Assembly: GCF_002803605.1 (NCBI RefSeq)
Contig: NZ_PHRG01000002.1
Location: forward strand, 124,001-188,000
DNA: 64,000 nt
From: Acinetobacter pseudolwoffii
GTDB taxonomy: Bacteria > Pseudomonadota > Gammaproteobacteria > Pseudomonadales > Moraxellaceae
Direction: 5' to 3'
Numbering within the stretch: position 1 is the stretch's first letter; every line of letters starts with the position of its first letter. The notes below the pieces were generated by a model. It made no database searches, was not told the origin of the DNA, and saw nothing but the letters and a program-made list of their open reading frames with translations. Below, one piece after another: positions 17,106-27,199 of the stretch. Position numbers and translations under genes: made by a program.

Positions 17106-17815
17106 TAAGACTTATGCTCCAAAAGTTTTAAAATATCTGCCGCAACGGCTTGTTCAGCAAAACGTCGGCTGGCGCCTTCACCTTGCATGGTCGGTAATCC
17201 CTCAATCTCACATTCCACTTTAAAATGCTGATTAGGGGCATCACCTTGAATATCTACAACCTCGTAAACTGGGAGAGGTTTCTTACGTGCTTGTAGATAC
17301 TCTTGTAAACGTGATTTAGGGTCTTTAAGCTGATCGGTCGGCTCAATATGATCCAAATACGGTTCATACCATTTTAACACAATCGGCTCTAACACAGTGA
17401 GATCAGCGCAATCCACATAGATTGCGCCAATAATGGCTTCTACAGTATCTGCCAGTATAGACTCGCGATGATGACCGCCAGATTTCAACTCACCGGTACT
17501 GAGAATTAAACTCTGACTGAGTTTTAAATCATTGGCGATTTTCCCCAATGCTTCCTGTCGAACCAAGGTGGCACGCATACGCGTCAGCCGGCCTTCGTTT
17601 TCGCTTGGGTAGGCAGTGAAGAGATAATTCGCAATGATCATCCCTAAAAGAGAATCGCCTAGAAATTCTAGGCGTTCATAGTTTTGTTTATGACTGACTG
17701 AACGATGGGTCAGTGCCAGCTTGAGCAGTTCAGCTTGTTTAAACTGATAACCGATCCGTCTGGCAAGACGTTCATCATTGAGTTTTGACTGCGCTTTGAT
17801 CAAAATTTTTCTCAA
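17105..17815 (-). CDS. rnc: Ribonuclease III
   Basis: RNase III cuts double-stranded RNA, including the rRNA precursor. The catalytic signature ERLEFLGDSLLGMI and the second acidic site ADTVEAIIGAIYVD are present, followed by a C-terminal double-stranded RNA-binding domain (DPKSRLQEYLQARKKPLP ... ASRRFAEQAVAADILK). There is no ATG at the expected N-terminus. TTG at 17815 or TTG at 17803 is the likely start, both inside the 3' end of the DUF4845 gene. The length of about 230 residues is normal. Confidence 0.95.
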   Translation of the reverse strand: MRKILIKAQSKLNDERLARRIGYQFKQAELLKLALTHRSVSHKQNYERLEFLGDSLLGMIIANYLFTAYPSENEGRLTRMRATLVRQEALGKIANDLKLSQSLILSTGELKSGGHHRESILADTVEAIIGAIYVDCADLTVLEPIVLKWYEPYLDHIEPTDQLKDPKSRLQEYLQARKKPLPVYEVVDIQGDAPNQHFKVECEIEGLPTMQGEGASRRFAEQAVAADILKLLEHKS

Positions 17816-18146
17816 ACTTCATCACTAAATCGATATTCATTATGAAATTTTTACGAATTTCATAATTCTTGTGTATCTGCAAACCATCGGTATGGATAAC
17901 TTTGGCAATTTCATCAAACTTCAGATCGCGAATATTATTCATTGATAAACGCTGATCCATCTGCTGACGGAATTTTTCTGGTGTTATATTGGCTGGCGCA
18001 CTTTTTAACAGCGCCTCAATCTCACCATCGACCATACGATCATCAAAGTAGGGTCCCCACACTGCAATCGCTACTTTGGCTAGAAATGCAAACCCCACGA
18101 TTGCAAATAAAATCCCAATATACGAAGCACCTTGTTGATGTCTCAT
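17775..18146 (-). CDS. DUF4845 membrane protein
   Basis: A 123-residue protein of the DUF4845 family, which typically lies between lepB and rnc in proteobacteria. One N-terminal hydrophobic segment (SYIGILFAIVGFAFLAKVAIAVWGPYF) resembles a type IV pilin-like or signal anchor. The remainder is a small extracytoplasmic domain. Its 3' end overlaps the start region of rnc. The function is not known. Placement in the lep-rnc transcript is conserved, which suggests co-expression with the secretion and RNA-processing genes. Confidence 0.85.
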   Translation of the reverse strand: MRHQQGASYIGILFAIVGFAFLAKVAIAVWGPYFDDRMVDGEIEALLKSAPANITPEKFRQQMDQRLSMNNIRDLKFDEIAKVIHTDGLQIHKNYEIRKNFIMNIDLVMKFEKNFDQSAVKTQ

Positions 18147-18170
18147 TTTTTATTTTCCTGATTGAAACAA

Positions 18171-18998
18171 TTAATCGATTGTCCCGTTGCGACCAAACGA
18201 TGGCAATTTAAAGCCAGGTTCTTTATGCATCCAGATATAGAATGCACGACCTGTTAAGTTTTCTTCCGGAACAAGCCCCCAGAAACGGCTGTCAGCACTC
18301 TGATCGCGATTATCCCCCATCGCAAAGTAATGACCTTCTGGCACCTTTACTTCCCAATATAAACCATTTTCACTTGAATATTTACCATTTTCCACAAAGT
18401 TAATATAAGGCGCCTGACGCGCGACATTGACCCCTTCCAGCTCACGCATGGTAAAGCTATGCTGACCTAAAGTTTCTTTATGATAAATGGCATTGGGTGT
18501 ATCCAGACGATCTTTTTCACGGCTAAATTCCACTGGAACTTTCGCTACTTGTTCACCATTGATGCTCAACTGACCATGATCATAGACAATATGATCACCG
18601 GGTAAACCAATAATACGCTTGATATAGCTGATGGTCGGTTGTGGTGGATAACGGAATACTGCCACATCGCCACGCTCTGGACTGCCAGTATCAATAATTT
18701 TAGTGTTGACCATAGGCAGTTTCACCCCATAGTCAAATTTATTCACCAGAATAAAGTCCCCAGTTTCCAGGGTTGGCACCATTGAATCCGATGGAATATT
18801 AAACGGTTCAAACAAGAACGAACGCAGCACCAGTACAATCGTCAGTACTGGCCAAAAGTCATAAGCCCAGGTAATGATAAAATTTTCATTGCCCTTGCCG
18901 CGAGTTTGTCTTTGTTTCAGGACAAACTTGTCAAGCAACCACAGTGCGACAAAAAACAGCGTCGCAGGAACAAGAATCAAATTAAAATCAAAATCCAT
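18171..18998 (-). CDS. lepB: Signal peptidase I
   Basis: LepB cleaves signal peptides from exported proteins at the outer face of the inner membrane. The 275 residues start with two hydrophobic segments. The catalytic Ser is in PSDSMVPTLETGDFILV and the catalytic Lys in the RYPPQPTISYIKRIIGLPGD region, the Ser/Lys dyad of the family. The GDNRDQSADSRFWGLVP box near the C-terminus is also conserved. It lies 20 bases downstream of lepA, as in many gammaproteobacteria. Confidence 0.97.
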   Translation of the reverse strand: MDFDFNLILVPATLFFVALWLLDKFVLKQRQTRGKGNENFIITWAYDFWPVLTIVLVLRSFLFEPFNIPSDSMVPTLETGDFILVNKFDYGVKLPMVNTKIIDTGSPERGDVAVFRYPPQPTISYIKRIIGLPGDHIVYDHGQLSINGEQVAKVPVEFSREKDRLDTPNAIYHKETLGQHSFTMRELEGVNVARQAPYINFVENGKYSSENGLYWEVKVPEGHYFAMGDNRDQSADSRFWGLVPEENLTGRAFYIWMHKEPGFKLPSFGRNGTID

Positions 18999-19018
18999 GG
19001 GCTTATATCCTTATTCTT

Positions 19019-20836
19019 CTAGCGTTCGACTTTTAACACAGCGAGGAACGCTTCTTGCGGGATTTCGACACTACCCACCTGCTTCATGCGTTTCTTACCT
19101 TCTTTCTGTTTAGACAGAAGTTTTTTCTTACGTGACACGTCACCACCATAACATTTGGCCAATACGTTTTTACGCATGGCTTTTACAGTAGAACGTGCAA
19201 TGATTTGCGCACCAATTGCCGCCTGAATTGCGACATCAAACATTTGACGTGGAATCAGGTCTTTCATTTTTTCCACCAGCGCAATGCCACGATGACGCGC
19301 GTCATTACGATGACAGATCATCGCCAGAGCATCGACTTTTTCCCCATTGATCAGCACATCCACTTTTACCAATGAAGAACTTTCAAAACGGACAAAGTTA
19401 TAGTCGAGGGATGCAAAACCACGTGAACAAGACTTCAATTTATCGAAGAAATCCATGACCACTTCTGCCATTGGAATTTCAAAAGTAATCGACACCTGAT
19501 TGCCGAGGAATTTCATGTCTTTTTGTATGCCACGGCGCTCGATACACAAGGTCATGACATTACCCAGATATTCTTGCGGTACTAAAATATGACATTCGGC
19601 AATCGGTTCACGTAAATCTTCTACGGTTGAACCATCCGGCATTTTAGATGGGCTGTCGATATAAATCGTCTGGCCATTTTTCATCACCGCTTCATAAATT
19701 ACGGTGGGCGCAGAAGAAATCAGATCAAGATCATACTCGCGCTCTAAACGCTCTTGTACAATCTCCATGTGTAGCATGCCCAAGAAGCCACAGCGGAAAC
19801 CAAAACCGAGTGCATCCGAACTTTCCGGTTCAAAGAACAAGGCCGAGTCATTAATTTGCAGTTTATGTAAAGCTTCACGAAACGGTTCAAAGTCACTGGC
19901 ATCAATCGGGAATAAACCGGCATAAACCTGCGGTTTTACTTTTTTAAAGCCCGGTAGCGTTGCAACTTCAGGTGTGGTTGCCAAGGTAATGGTATCACCC
20001 ACCGGCGCACCGAAAATATCTTTAATACCGGCAATCACGAAGCCGACTTCGCCTGCTTCCAACATGCCTGTTTCAGTATGTTTCGGATTAAAGATCCCAA
20101 CAGAAGTAATGATGTGCGTTTGACCTGTTGATTTCATCAACATCTTGTCGCCTTTACGCACACGACCCTGCTTTACACGTACCAGAGAAACTACCCCAAG
20201 GTAGTTGTCAAACCATGAATCTACAATCAGGGCTTGCAACGGCGCTTCGCGATCACCGACCGGTGCCGGAATCACATTCACCAGGGTTTCTAAAACATTT
20301 TCAATGCCCAGACCGGTTTTGGCTGAACATGTCGGTGCTTCTGTCGCTTCAATGCCGATAATTTCTTCAATCTCGTGAATCACACGCTCAGGTTCAGCTT
20401 GCGGCAAATCGATCTTGTTCAGTACGGGCAGTACTTCCAGACCTTGCTCAATCGCGGTATAGCAGTTGGCGACAGACTGTGCTTCCACACCTTGCGCCGC
20501 ATCAACGACTAATAAAGCACCTTCACAGGCTGCGAGCGAGCGCGACACTTCATACGAGAAGTCAACGTGTCCCGGCGTATCAATAAAGTTCAGCTGATAA
20601 ACTTCACCATTTGGATGGGTATAGTTTAGCGTCACCGAAGTGGCTTTAATGGTAATCCCACGTTCGCGCTCAAGCTCCATAGAATCGAGGACTTGAGCCT
20701 GCATTTCACGATCTTGCAAACCGCCACAGGTCTGAATAAAGCGATCTGCGAGGGTCGATTTACCGTGGTCAATATGCGCAATAATCGAGAAGTTACGAAT
20801 GTTTTTAATATCAACAGATTTTTTAGCTTGCGCCAT
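19019..20836 (-). CDS. lepA: Elongation factor 4 (LepA GTPase)
   Basis: LepA is a ribosome-binding translational GTPase thought to help stalled or back-translocated ribosomes and 30S biogenesis. At 605 residues it matches the family. The G domain shows [13 protein letters not shown] (G1), DTPGHVDF (G3) and NKIDLP (G4). The EF-G-like domains follow, then the LepA-specific C-terminal domain with [16 protein letters not shown]. It is the first gene of the minus-strand lepA-lepB block. Its promoter should lie in the 250-base gap beyond 20836. Confidence 0.98.
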   Translation of the reverse strand: MAQAKKSVDIKNIRNFSIIAHIDHGKSTLADRFIQTCGGLQDREMQAQVLDSMELERERGITIKATSVTLNYTHPNGEVYQLNFIDTPGHVDFSYEVSRSLAACEGALLVVDAAQGVEAQSVANCYTAIEQGLEVLPVLNKIDLPQAEPERVIHEIEEIIGIEATEAPTCSAKTGLGIENVLETLVNVIPAPVGDREAPLQALIVDSWFDNYLGVVSLVRVKQGRVRKGDKMLMKSTGQTHIITSVGIFNPKHTETGMLEAGEVGFVIAGIKDIFGAPVGDTITLATTPEVATLPGFKKVKPQVYAGLFPIDASDFEPFREALHKLQINDSALFFEPESSDALGFGFRCGFLGMLHMEIVQERLEREYDLDLISSAPTVIYEAVMKNGQTIYIDSPSKMPDGSTVEDLREPIAECHILVPQEYLGNVMTLCIERRGIQKDMKFLGNQVSITFEIPMAEVVMDFFDKLKSCSRGFASLDYNFVRFESSSLVKVDVLINGEKVDALAMICHRNDARHRGIALVEKMKDLIPRQMFDVAIQAAIGAQIIARSTVKAMRKNVLAKCYGGDVSRKKKLLSKQKEGKKRMKQVGSVEIPQEAFLAVLKVER

Positions 20837-21085
20837 GGGTTACCTTGAGAAAAAACGCGCTATGTAATTTAAAAATATTACATAACAAAAGCCGAATAGA
20901 AATTGCGAAGGATTATAGCAGAATGGTGATCTAGAAAAAGAATTATATTTTTAGCTTTGTCCACTCTGCCAAAATACCTGTCCAGCGATCTCAAGCTCAA
21001 TCACTGCAATGAAAATTTGAAAATCACACCATGTTTTTGCTAAACCTGATTGAAATATCTAACTCTGTGCCAAAGAAGTGAGCGC

Positions 21086-21541
21086 TTATTGATCTAGATA
21101 CACTATTGAAAAATCATAAGGATTGATCTGATCAGAAAGAGGTTGATAGGCTTGGGTAAAGGTAGGCGACATGCGTTTAGGACGCCCAGTGGCCATTTCA
21201 ATACAGGCCCACTGCGTACTACCTGTAAATAACAGGTTTTGATCCTGTGGTCGATAAAATGCATATTGGCGAAATGAATACAGTGCATTGATATCGTTCA
21301 ACCAGGTTCGCAAAATAATTTCATCGCCCTCGAAAGCAGCCTTGCGATATTGCACCTGATGCTCAACTGCCACCATGGCATGTTTCAGTTCCACATATTC
21401 CTTTAACCCCAATCCCAATTTTTCAATATGGGCTGTGGCGACCTCCTGCATCCACTGTACATAGACCACATTATTGACATGGCCCAAGCCATCGATATGT
21501 TCAGCTTGCACCTTTAACGCAAGATCAAAAATAGCTGTCAC
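21086..21541 (-). CDS. Acyl-CoA thioesterase (4HBT, YbgC/FadM-like)
   Basis: A 151-residue hotdog thioesterase. The frame is open up to 21730, but that extension would run through the terminator of the upstream protease gene. GTG at 21541, with an AAGG-type site about ten bases upstream, is therefore chosen. The motif HIDGLGHVNNVVYVQWMQE contains the 4HBT active-site pattern (D/H..GHVNN..Y..W). AFEGDEIILRTWL and the RQYAFYRPQ strand fit the fold. It probably hydrolyses acyl-CoA in the cytoplasm; chain length and substrate are not known. Confidence 0.85.
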   Translation of the reverse strand: MTAIFDLALKVQAEHIDGLGHVNNVVYVQWMQEVATAHIEKLGLGLKEYVELKHAMVAVEHQVQYRKAAFEGDEIILRTWLNDINALYSFRQYAFYRPQDQNLLFTGSTQWACIEMATGRPKRMSPTFTQAYQPLSDQINPYDFSIVYLDQ

Positions 21542-21615
21542 TTTTCTCTTATCCTTTCCATTATTTTCAACTGAATAGAGTCTACCGAATTTATAGGCTG
21601 GGTAAATTGCAAATA

Positions 21616-21647
21616 ATAAAAAACCGCCCATCAAAAGCGGTTTTTTA
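21616..21647 (-). terminator. Terminator after the DegQ-type protease gene
   Basis: On the minus strand AAAAAACCGC pairs with GCGGTTTTTT around a TTTTGATGG loop. Its position supports a thioesterase start downstream of it. Confidence 0.85.
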
Positions 21648-21668
21648 TATTTAAAAATCTGAATAGAA

Positions 21669-23051
21669 TTAGATACGCATTCCGACAATCGCACGCTGCC
21701 CTTGGCGCATGAGCGTAACGCGTGCCACATTGCCCTTCTTCAACTCAGAAACTTCTTGTACAAATTGCTCTGCGTTCAATACTGCCTTGTTATTAATATG
21801 CGTTACCACATCGTTTGGCATGATACGCGCCTGTGCGGCAATGCCACCTGAACGAACATCCTGAATCATGACCCCGCCTTTGATCTCCAGTCGATCCTTT
21901 TCTAGCGAACTTAAATCACGAATAGCCACACCAATTACAGGTCCTTTGCTCGGCTGCGCCTGTGCTCCGGCTTTTGCAGGGGTATCATCCGGTGCGGTAC
22001 TTAAGGTTGCTGAAATATTACGGCGCTTATCATCACGTAAAACCTCCAGCTGTACCTGTTGCTGAGGTGCAGTACGGTTGAGATAGTTTAATAATTCACT
22101 GGTGCGTGAAATCGCAGTGCCGTTATATTTTAAAATCACGTCGCTGACACGTAGACCGGCACGTGCAGCGGGTGAATTTGGTGCAACCTGAGTAATTAAG
22201 GAGCCTTCGGGCTTAGAAAGGTTGTAGGACTCTGCCAGATTACGGTCGATATCCTGCAAGCTGACCCCCAGATAGGAACGGGTCACTTTACCATTCTTTT
22301 TCAGCTGCTCTGCCACTTCCATGGCCACATCAATCGGAATCGAGAAGGAGAGCCCCATATAACCGCCGGTTCCACTGAAGATCCGCGAGTTCACCCCGAC
22401 TACTTCACCATGCTGGTTAAATAAAGGCCCACCAGAGTTACCCGGGTTAAGGGCCACGTCTGTCTGGATAAAAGGCACTGCTGTTTCACCCATCATGTTG
22501 CGCATTTTGGCACTGACGATTCCGGCAGAGGCCGAATAATCAAAACCAAATGGCGAACCAATCGCAAGCACAGGCTCACCGACACGTAAGCGGCCTACAT
22601 CCCCGGTACGCAATTCTGGAAAATTCGAACCTGTGACCTTAAGTAAAGCTACGTCGGTACGTGCATCACTTCCCACCACAGTAGCATCAATTTCACGGCG
22701 ATCATTCAGGGTAATGGTGACTTTAGATGCATCCTCAACCACATGATGGTTGGTCAGCAGATAGCCATCTTTACTGATAAAAAATGCACTGCCATAGCCG
22801 GTTTTTTCCTGTGGCATGCGCTGCTGCGGGATAATCACCTGATTGCCAAAGAAGCGACGCAGAATTTCCGGAACTTGTTGTTGTAAGAGTTCTTCTTCGC
22901 TCATTTTTTTCACGACATTGACACTGACCACGGCAGGACTGACCTGCTCGACCAGATTTGAAAAATCAACCGGTGTGACAGCCTGCAACTGTGCAGCACT
23001 CATGGTCAGGGTCGCTGCAAATAATCCTTTTTTTAAGTCTAGAATTTTCAT
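21669..23051 (-). CDS. degQ: Periplasmic Do-type serine protease (DegQ/DegP/MucD family)
   Basis: An HtrA-family quality-control protease. The 460 residues start with a signal peptide (hydrophobic part about residues 9-23, cleavage near LQA). The trypsin-like domain has the catalytic triad in LLTNHHVVEDA (His), DARTDVALLKV (Asp) and NPGNSGGPLFN (Ser). Two PDZ domains follow, roughly residues 255-345 and 365-455. The domain count fits DegQ or MucD equally well, so the symbol is approximate. It is divergent from nadB across a 230-base gap. Confidence 0.92.
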   Translation of the reverse strand: MKILDLKKGLFAATLTMSAAQLQAVTPVDFSNLVEQVSPAVVSVNVVKKMSEEELLQQQVPEILRRFFGNQVIIPQQRMPQEKTGYGSAFFISKDGYLLTNHHVVEDASKVTITLNDRREIDATVVGSDARTDVALLKVTGSNFPELRTGDVGRLRVGEPVLAIGSPFGFDYSASAGIVSAKMRNMMGETAVPFIQTDVALNPGNSGGPLFNQHGEVVGVNSRIFSGTGGYMGLSFSIPIDVAMEVAEQLKKNGKVTRSYLGVSLQDIDRNLAESYNLSKPEGSLITQVAPNSPAARAGLRVSDVILKYNGTAISRTSELLNYLNRTAPQQQVQLEVLRDDKRRNISATLSTAPDDTPAKAGAQAQPSKGPVIGVAIRDLSSLEKDRLEIKGGVMIQDVRSGGIAAQARIMPNDVVTHINNKAVLNAEQFVQEVSELKKGNVARVTLMRQGQRAIVGMRI

Positions 23052-23281
23052 ATAAATTATTCACTCAAATTGTTGATAAATTTATGTAAATAGGTTTTAT
23101 CACAAACATTGTAAAGTTTAAGTAATAATATGTTTCAATGCTTCAATCTGGACAATATCTCATTATTAAAACACTAAGTTAAGGCTTTGATTAATTTTTT
23201 TCATTAATAAATGAGCGTTTCAACGCTTGCCTTTTGCACAAAAAAGCGCTGTTATTACCAAACTTTTTTTAAAATTAGCTG

Positions 23282-24916
23282 ATGGACATGTCTAATTCAT
23301 CCCTTACCCATCAATTTGACGTCATTATTGTGGGCAGTGGCGGTGCCGGTTTAAGTTTAGCCTTATCGCTCCCGGACCATTTTAATATTGCAGTTTTAGC
23401 GAAATCCACCCTGACAGATGCCAGCACCTTTTATGCGCAAGGCGGTGTTGCTGCAGTACTCGATGAAATGGATTCGATTGAACAGCATATTGATGACACC
23501 ATGATTGCAGGTGCACAGCTATGTGAAATGGACGCAGTCAAACAGACGGTAGAAGGGGGCAAACCATCAGTTGACTTTCTGCTAAAACACGGTGTGCAAT
23601 TTACCCTGGATGAACAGGAACAGTTGCATCTCACCCGTGAAGGCGGCCATTCACAGCGCCGGATTATTCATGCTGCCGATGCCACAGGTCGTGCAATTTC
23701 GACTACTTTGGTACAACGCGCCCAAGAAAAATCAAATATCACTATTTTTGAAAATTATATTGCGATTGATCTGATCTGTTCACATAAACTTGGCCTAGAC
23801 GGTGAAAACCGCGCGCTAGGTTTATATGTGCTGGATGAAAAAAATGAAAAAGTACATACTTTTTTAGCGCCCTTTACCGCCCTTGCCTGTGGCGGTGCAA
23901 TGAAAGCCTATCTTTATACGTCAAATCCGGATATTGCCACGGGTGACGGCATTGCCATGGCCTATCGTGCCGGCTGCCGGGTGGCTAACATGGAATTTAA
24001 CCAGTTCCATCCGACCTGTCTCTATCATCCACAAGCGCGCTCCTTCCTGATCACTGAAGCAATGCGCGGCGAAGGGGCTTATCTGCGTCTGCCCGATGGC
24101 GAACGCTTTATGCTGCGTTTTGACGAGCGCGCCGAACTTGCACCACGCGATATTGTCGCACGCGCAATCGACTATGAAATTAAGCGCTTGGGTATTCGGC
24201 ATGTCTGGCTGGATATTACCCATAAGGATGAAAGCTTTGTTAGAGAACATTTTCCTACGCTTTATGCCCGCCTGCTGGAACTGGGTATTGATATCACCAA
24301 AGATATGATTCCAGTGGTACCTGCAGCCCATTACACCTGTGGTGGCGTTGTGGTCGATGAACATAGCCAGACTGATATCGCAGGTCTATATGCAATTGGG
24401 GAAACCTCTTATACTGGTCTGCACGGTGCTAACCGAATGGCCAGTAACTCACTTTTAGAATGCTTTGTGTATGGCATGAGTGCAGCCAAGCATATCGAAT
24501 CTCATTTCAATGCTGACTATGCCTTTCCGCCCGTACCCATCTGGGATGACTCACAGGTAACCAATCCGGATGAAGATGTGGTGATTCTGCAAAACTGGGA
24601 TGAGCTACGTCAGACCATGTGGAACTATGTCGGTATTGTGCGCAGCACCAAACGTCTGGAACGTGCCTTGCATCGTATTGAAATGCTGAAAAAAGAAATC
24701 ACCGAGTATTACCAAGATTATCAGGTCAGCAAAAACCTGATCGAGCTTCGCAATCTGGTGCTGGTCTCAGAAATGATTGTGCGCTGTGCCATGCAGCGTA
24801 AAGAATCTCGTGGCCTGCATTTCACGCTGGACTATCCGGAATTATTGCCTGAATTACGCAAGACCATTCTAAATCCGGTGAATTTTGAAGTAGAAACACC
24901 CTTGGTCAATATTTAG
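23282..24916 (+). CDS. nadB: L-aspartate oxidase
   Basis: NadB oxidises L-aspartate to iminoaspartate, the first step of de novo NAD synthesis. It has 544 residues, close to E. coli NadB. The FAD-binding loop [16 protein letters not shown] is at the N-terminus, followed by the [14 protein letters not shown] motif, [15 protein letters not shown], and the active-site region [29 protein letters not shown] and [18 protein letters not shown] close the flavin domain, and a helical C-terminal domain follows. No convincing Shine-Dalgarno precedes the ATG, and the second ATG six bases on is an alternative. nadA and nadC are not in the window. Confidence 0.96.
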   Translation: MDMSNSSLTHQFDVIIVGSGGAGLSLALSLPDHFNIAVLAKSTLTDASTFYAQGGVAAVLDEMDSIEQHIDDTMIAGAQLCEMDAVKQTVEGGKPSVDFLLKHGVQFTLDEQEQLHLTREGGHSQRRIIHAADATGRAISTTLVQRAQEKSNITIFENYIAIDLICSHKLGLDGENRALGLYVLDEKNEKVHTFLAPFTALACGGAMKAYLYTSNPDIATGDGIAMAYRAGCRVANMEFNQFHPTCLYHPQARSFLITEAMRGEGAYLRLPDGERFMLRFDERAELAPRDIVARAIDYEIKRLGIRHVWLDITHKDESFVREHFPTLYARLLELGIDITKDMIPVVPAAHYTCGGVVVDEHSQTDIAGLYAIGETSYTGLHGANRMASNSLLECFVYGMSAAKHIESHFNADYAFPPVPIWDDSQVTNPDEDVVILQNWDELRQTMWNYVGIVRSTKRLERALHRIEMLKKEITEYYQDYQVSKNLIELRNLVLVSEMIVRCAMQRKESRGLHFTLDYPELLPELRKTILNPVNFEVETPLVNI

Positions 24917-24923
24917 ATTATTG

Positions 24924-24960
24924 GGGAGATATGATTTTTAAATCATATCTCCCTGTCTTT
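24924..24960 (+). terminator. Terminator after nadB
   Basis: A perfect 14-bp stem from 24924 to 24953 (GGGAGATATGATTT and its complement) has a 2-base loop and is followed by TGTCTTTT. Confidence 0.85.
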
Positions 24961-25024
24961 TAGCGCTCACCTACTTAATTAAGCTTAGGCTATTTATATC
25001 ACTGAACTTCTATTCTTCAGGTGT

Positions 25025-25441
25025 TTAGTGTTGAGGTGGAATGGCATAAGTCGCAGTAACATGCGCCACTGGCTCATCAAGGTCTACTGAATAAATCCAG
25101 ACTTCCCCGACAATCAGAACTTTACCGACTTTAATAAGCTTGCACTCTCCTCGCAAATCCGTGCCACCTGAAGGTTTACGGAGAAAATTGATATTCAGAT
25201 TGGTGGTGACAGCCAAACCCACCAGGCCAATTTCGCCCAGAATAGCGACATATAAGGCAAGATCGGCCAAGGTCATCATGGTTGGGCCAGAAACAGTACC
25301 ACCCGGACGCAACTCTTGTGCGCTAACCTGATACAGCAAAGTTGCGCCGCGTGGAACAACGGCTTCGATCCTACATTTTTCTAGGCTTTGTGGAAATTCT
25401 TGTTGTAAAAATTGTTGGATTTCGGTTTTGGTCGTTTTCAT
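25025..25441 (-). CDS. PaaI-family thioesterase
   Basis: A 138-residue hotdog protein with the family core LRPGGTVSGPTMMTLADLALYVAIL, including the acidic TLADLALY helix, then LNINFLRKPSGGTDLRGE and VAHVTATYAIPP at the C-terminus. It should be a cytoplasmic acyl-CoA thioesterase. There is no ribosome-binding site of the usual form: the eight bases before ATG are the T-run and spacer of a strong hairpin terminator that ends the tmk transcript. Expression may be low or controlled by that hairpin. Confidence 0.8.
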   Translation of the reverse strand: MKTTKTEIQQFLQQEFPQSLEKCRIEAVVPRGATLLYQVSAQELRPGGTVSGPTMMTLADLALYVAILGEIGLVGLAVTTNLNINFLRKPSGGTDLRGECKLIKVGKVLIVGEVWIYSVDLDEPVAHVTATYAIPPQH

Positions 25442-25450
25442 CTTATTAAA

Positions 25451-25487
25451 AAAATCTTCTATATTGCCTTCAATATAGAAGATTTTT
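25451..25487 (-). terminator. Perfect 16-bp hairpin terminator after tmk, abutting the next start codon
   Basis: AAAATCTTCTATATTG (25451-25466) and its complement (25471-25486) leave a 4-base loop. On the minus strand seven T residues follow, and the next gene's ATG is only about nine bases further on. Confidence 0.88.
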
Positions 25488-25525
25488 CACACATTTACCT
25501 AGTGAAAATTAAAATAAACAGGATT

Positions 25526-26143
25526 TCAATTTAAACCAGACTTCAAATAACTTAAAGCCTGCTCGAATACCTGCTCCGGTGTACGGGTTGCATCCAGACG
25601 TTTGATCCGTTCCGGATGACGCTGCCACAACGTTTCATAGCCGGCTCTTACTTTCTCAAAGAAAGTGACTTTCTCTTGTTCAAAGCGATCCAGTGCGCCA
25701 CGCGCGCGTGCCCGGTTCATTCCCAGTTCAATCGGTGCTTCTAACCAGAAGGTGATGTCCGGCATACGTGCCACAAAGTGATCATTTAATAACTGCAGCT
25801 TTGTTTCACTGAGTCCACGACCTGCACATTGATAGGCAAAGCTGGCATCAGTAAAACGGTCACAGAGTACAATTTTTCCGGCTGCTAAGGCTGGCAGAAT
25901 GACTTGTGCCAAATGCTGGGCACGCGCCGCATACATCAATAGTAATTCGGTATCATGCGCCATCGCTTCTTCATGATTCACAGCCAGAAGTAGTGCACGG
26001 ATCTGCTCGGCCATCGGCGTACCACCCGGCTCGCGCGTAAGCATCACATCTTTGCCTTGGGCCATAAAATCGTCATAGATCGAACGAATGAGTGTGGTTT
26101 TACCTACACCTTCTGTGCCTTCAAAGCTAATAAACATACTCAT
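25526..26143 (-). CDS. tmk: Thymidylate kinase
   Basis: Tmk phosphorylates dTMP to dTDP. The 205 residues start with the P-loop SFEGTEGVGKTTLIRS. The DRX-like TREPGGTPMAEQIR motif and the CDRFTDASFAYQCAGRG region that contacts the base are present. The LID segment contains RARARGALDRFEQE. The ATG overlaps the mltG stop by 4 bases, so the two are translationally coupled. pabC-mltG-tmk matches the E. coli pabC-yceG-tmk-holB order; holB is not here, a terminator follows instead. Confidence 0.97.
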   Translation of the reverse strand: MSMFISFEGTEGVGKTTLIRSIYDDFMAQGKDVMLTREPGGTPMAEQIRALLLAVNHEEAMAHDTELLLMYAARAQHLAQVILPALAAGKIVLCDRFTDASFAYQCAGRGLSETKLQLLNDHFVARMPDITFWLEAPIELGMNRARARGALDRFEQEKVTFFEKVRAGYETLWQRHPERIKRLDATRTPEQVFEQALSYLKSGLN

Positions 26144-27198
26144 TCCTTATTCTTCGAGCGTAAAATGGTCAGATACTCCTGCACTGCTTTATTGTGATCA
26201 TTCAGATTGGTCGTAAACGTATGTCCGCCATTGCCCGTGGCGACAAAATACAGGTTGTCAGAATTATCCGGATGCATGGCTGCTTCAATGGCTTTCTTAC
26301 TTGGCAGTGCAATTGGCGTTGGCGGCAAACCAGACATGGTATAGGTGTTATACGGCGTCGGCGTACGTAAATCCTTGCGGGTAATATTGCCATTATAGCT
26401 ATCGCCCATTCCGTAAATCACGGTGGGATCGGTCTGTAAACGCATGCCAATTTTTAAACGGCGCACGAACACTCCAGAAACCTGTTCTAGCTCACTATCC
26501 ACACTGGTTTCTTTTTCAATGATCGACGCCATGATCAGCGCTTCATATTTATTCTGATAGGGCAGATCAGTCGCACGCTTTTCCCAGGCCTGATCCAGTG
26601 CCTTCATCTGACGCTGATACAGATTGGTTAGAATCTTGCGGTCAGTTTCACCTTTAGCAAAGAAGTATGTATCCGGTGCAAACAGACCTTCAGGATGTGA
26701 AAATGGAATATTGAGCTCTTTAAGGAGTTGTGCCGTTGGCAAATGTGACACTTCTTTGGTCACCAGATCATCTTTCTTCAAAGCATCAATCAGCTGTTTG
26801 AATGTGGTTCCTTCAATCACCAGAATCCGGTTCATCTGGGCATTTTCAGCATTGGAGATCATATCCAGAACCTGACGAATACTCATGCCCTGGCGCACTT
26901 CATATACGCCAGCTTTCATGGTGTCATGAATCAGGATGCGCTGATAAAGCTTGAGAATAATCGGGAAACTGACCTGTTTTTCTTTGGCCAGACGGTCAAT
27001 AAAACCAGAATAGGTTTCCCCTGACCCAATCGCCAGCAGCTGTTTTTGTCCGTCTACAGGATAGTCTTTCCACAAACTGCTTTTTAAGACCAGTGCCAAA
27101 ATCAAGGCAAGTCCAATCAGGACGAAGGCAATTCCTTTGAAAAGTGACGAAAATTTGGCTGTATTGTTCTTTTTGGCTTTAGACTTGGAAGCTGACAT
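26140..27198 (-). CDS. mltG: Endolytic murein transglycosylase MltG
   Basis: MltG cuts nascent glycan strands inside the chain at the inner membrane and is thought to set glycan length. The 352 residues have a Lys/Ser-rich cytoplasmic N-terminus, one membrane segment (about residues 22-42), a LysM-like part, and the YceG domain. GLFAPDTYFFAKGE and the catalytic Glu in MASIIEKETSV are visible, followed by RRLKIGMRLQTDPTVIYG. The start is one base from the pabC stop codon. Confidence 0.95.
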   Translation of the reverse strand: MSASKSKAKKNNTAKFSSLFKGIAFVLIGLALILALVLKSSLWKDYPVDGQKQLLAIGSGETYSGFIDRLAKEKQVSFPIILKLYQRILIHDTMKAGVYEVRQGMSIRQVLDMISNAENAQMNRILVIEGTTFKQLIDALKKDDLVTKEVSHLPTAQLLKELNIPFSHPEGLFAPDTYFFAKGETDRKILTNLYQRQMKALDQAWEKRATDLPYQNKYEALIMASIIEKETSVDSELEQVSGVFVRRLKIGMRLQTDPTVIYGMGDSYNGNITRKDLRTPTPYNTYTMSGLPPTPIALPSKKAIEAAMHPDNSDNLYFVATGNGGHTFTTNLNDHNKAVQEYLTILRSKNKE

Positions 27199-27199
27199 A

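Noticed and set aside
21542-21730. N-terminal extension of the 4HBT thioesterase
   Set aside because: It would overlap the end of the degQ gene and cover its terminator; GTG 21541 fits the hotdog start.
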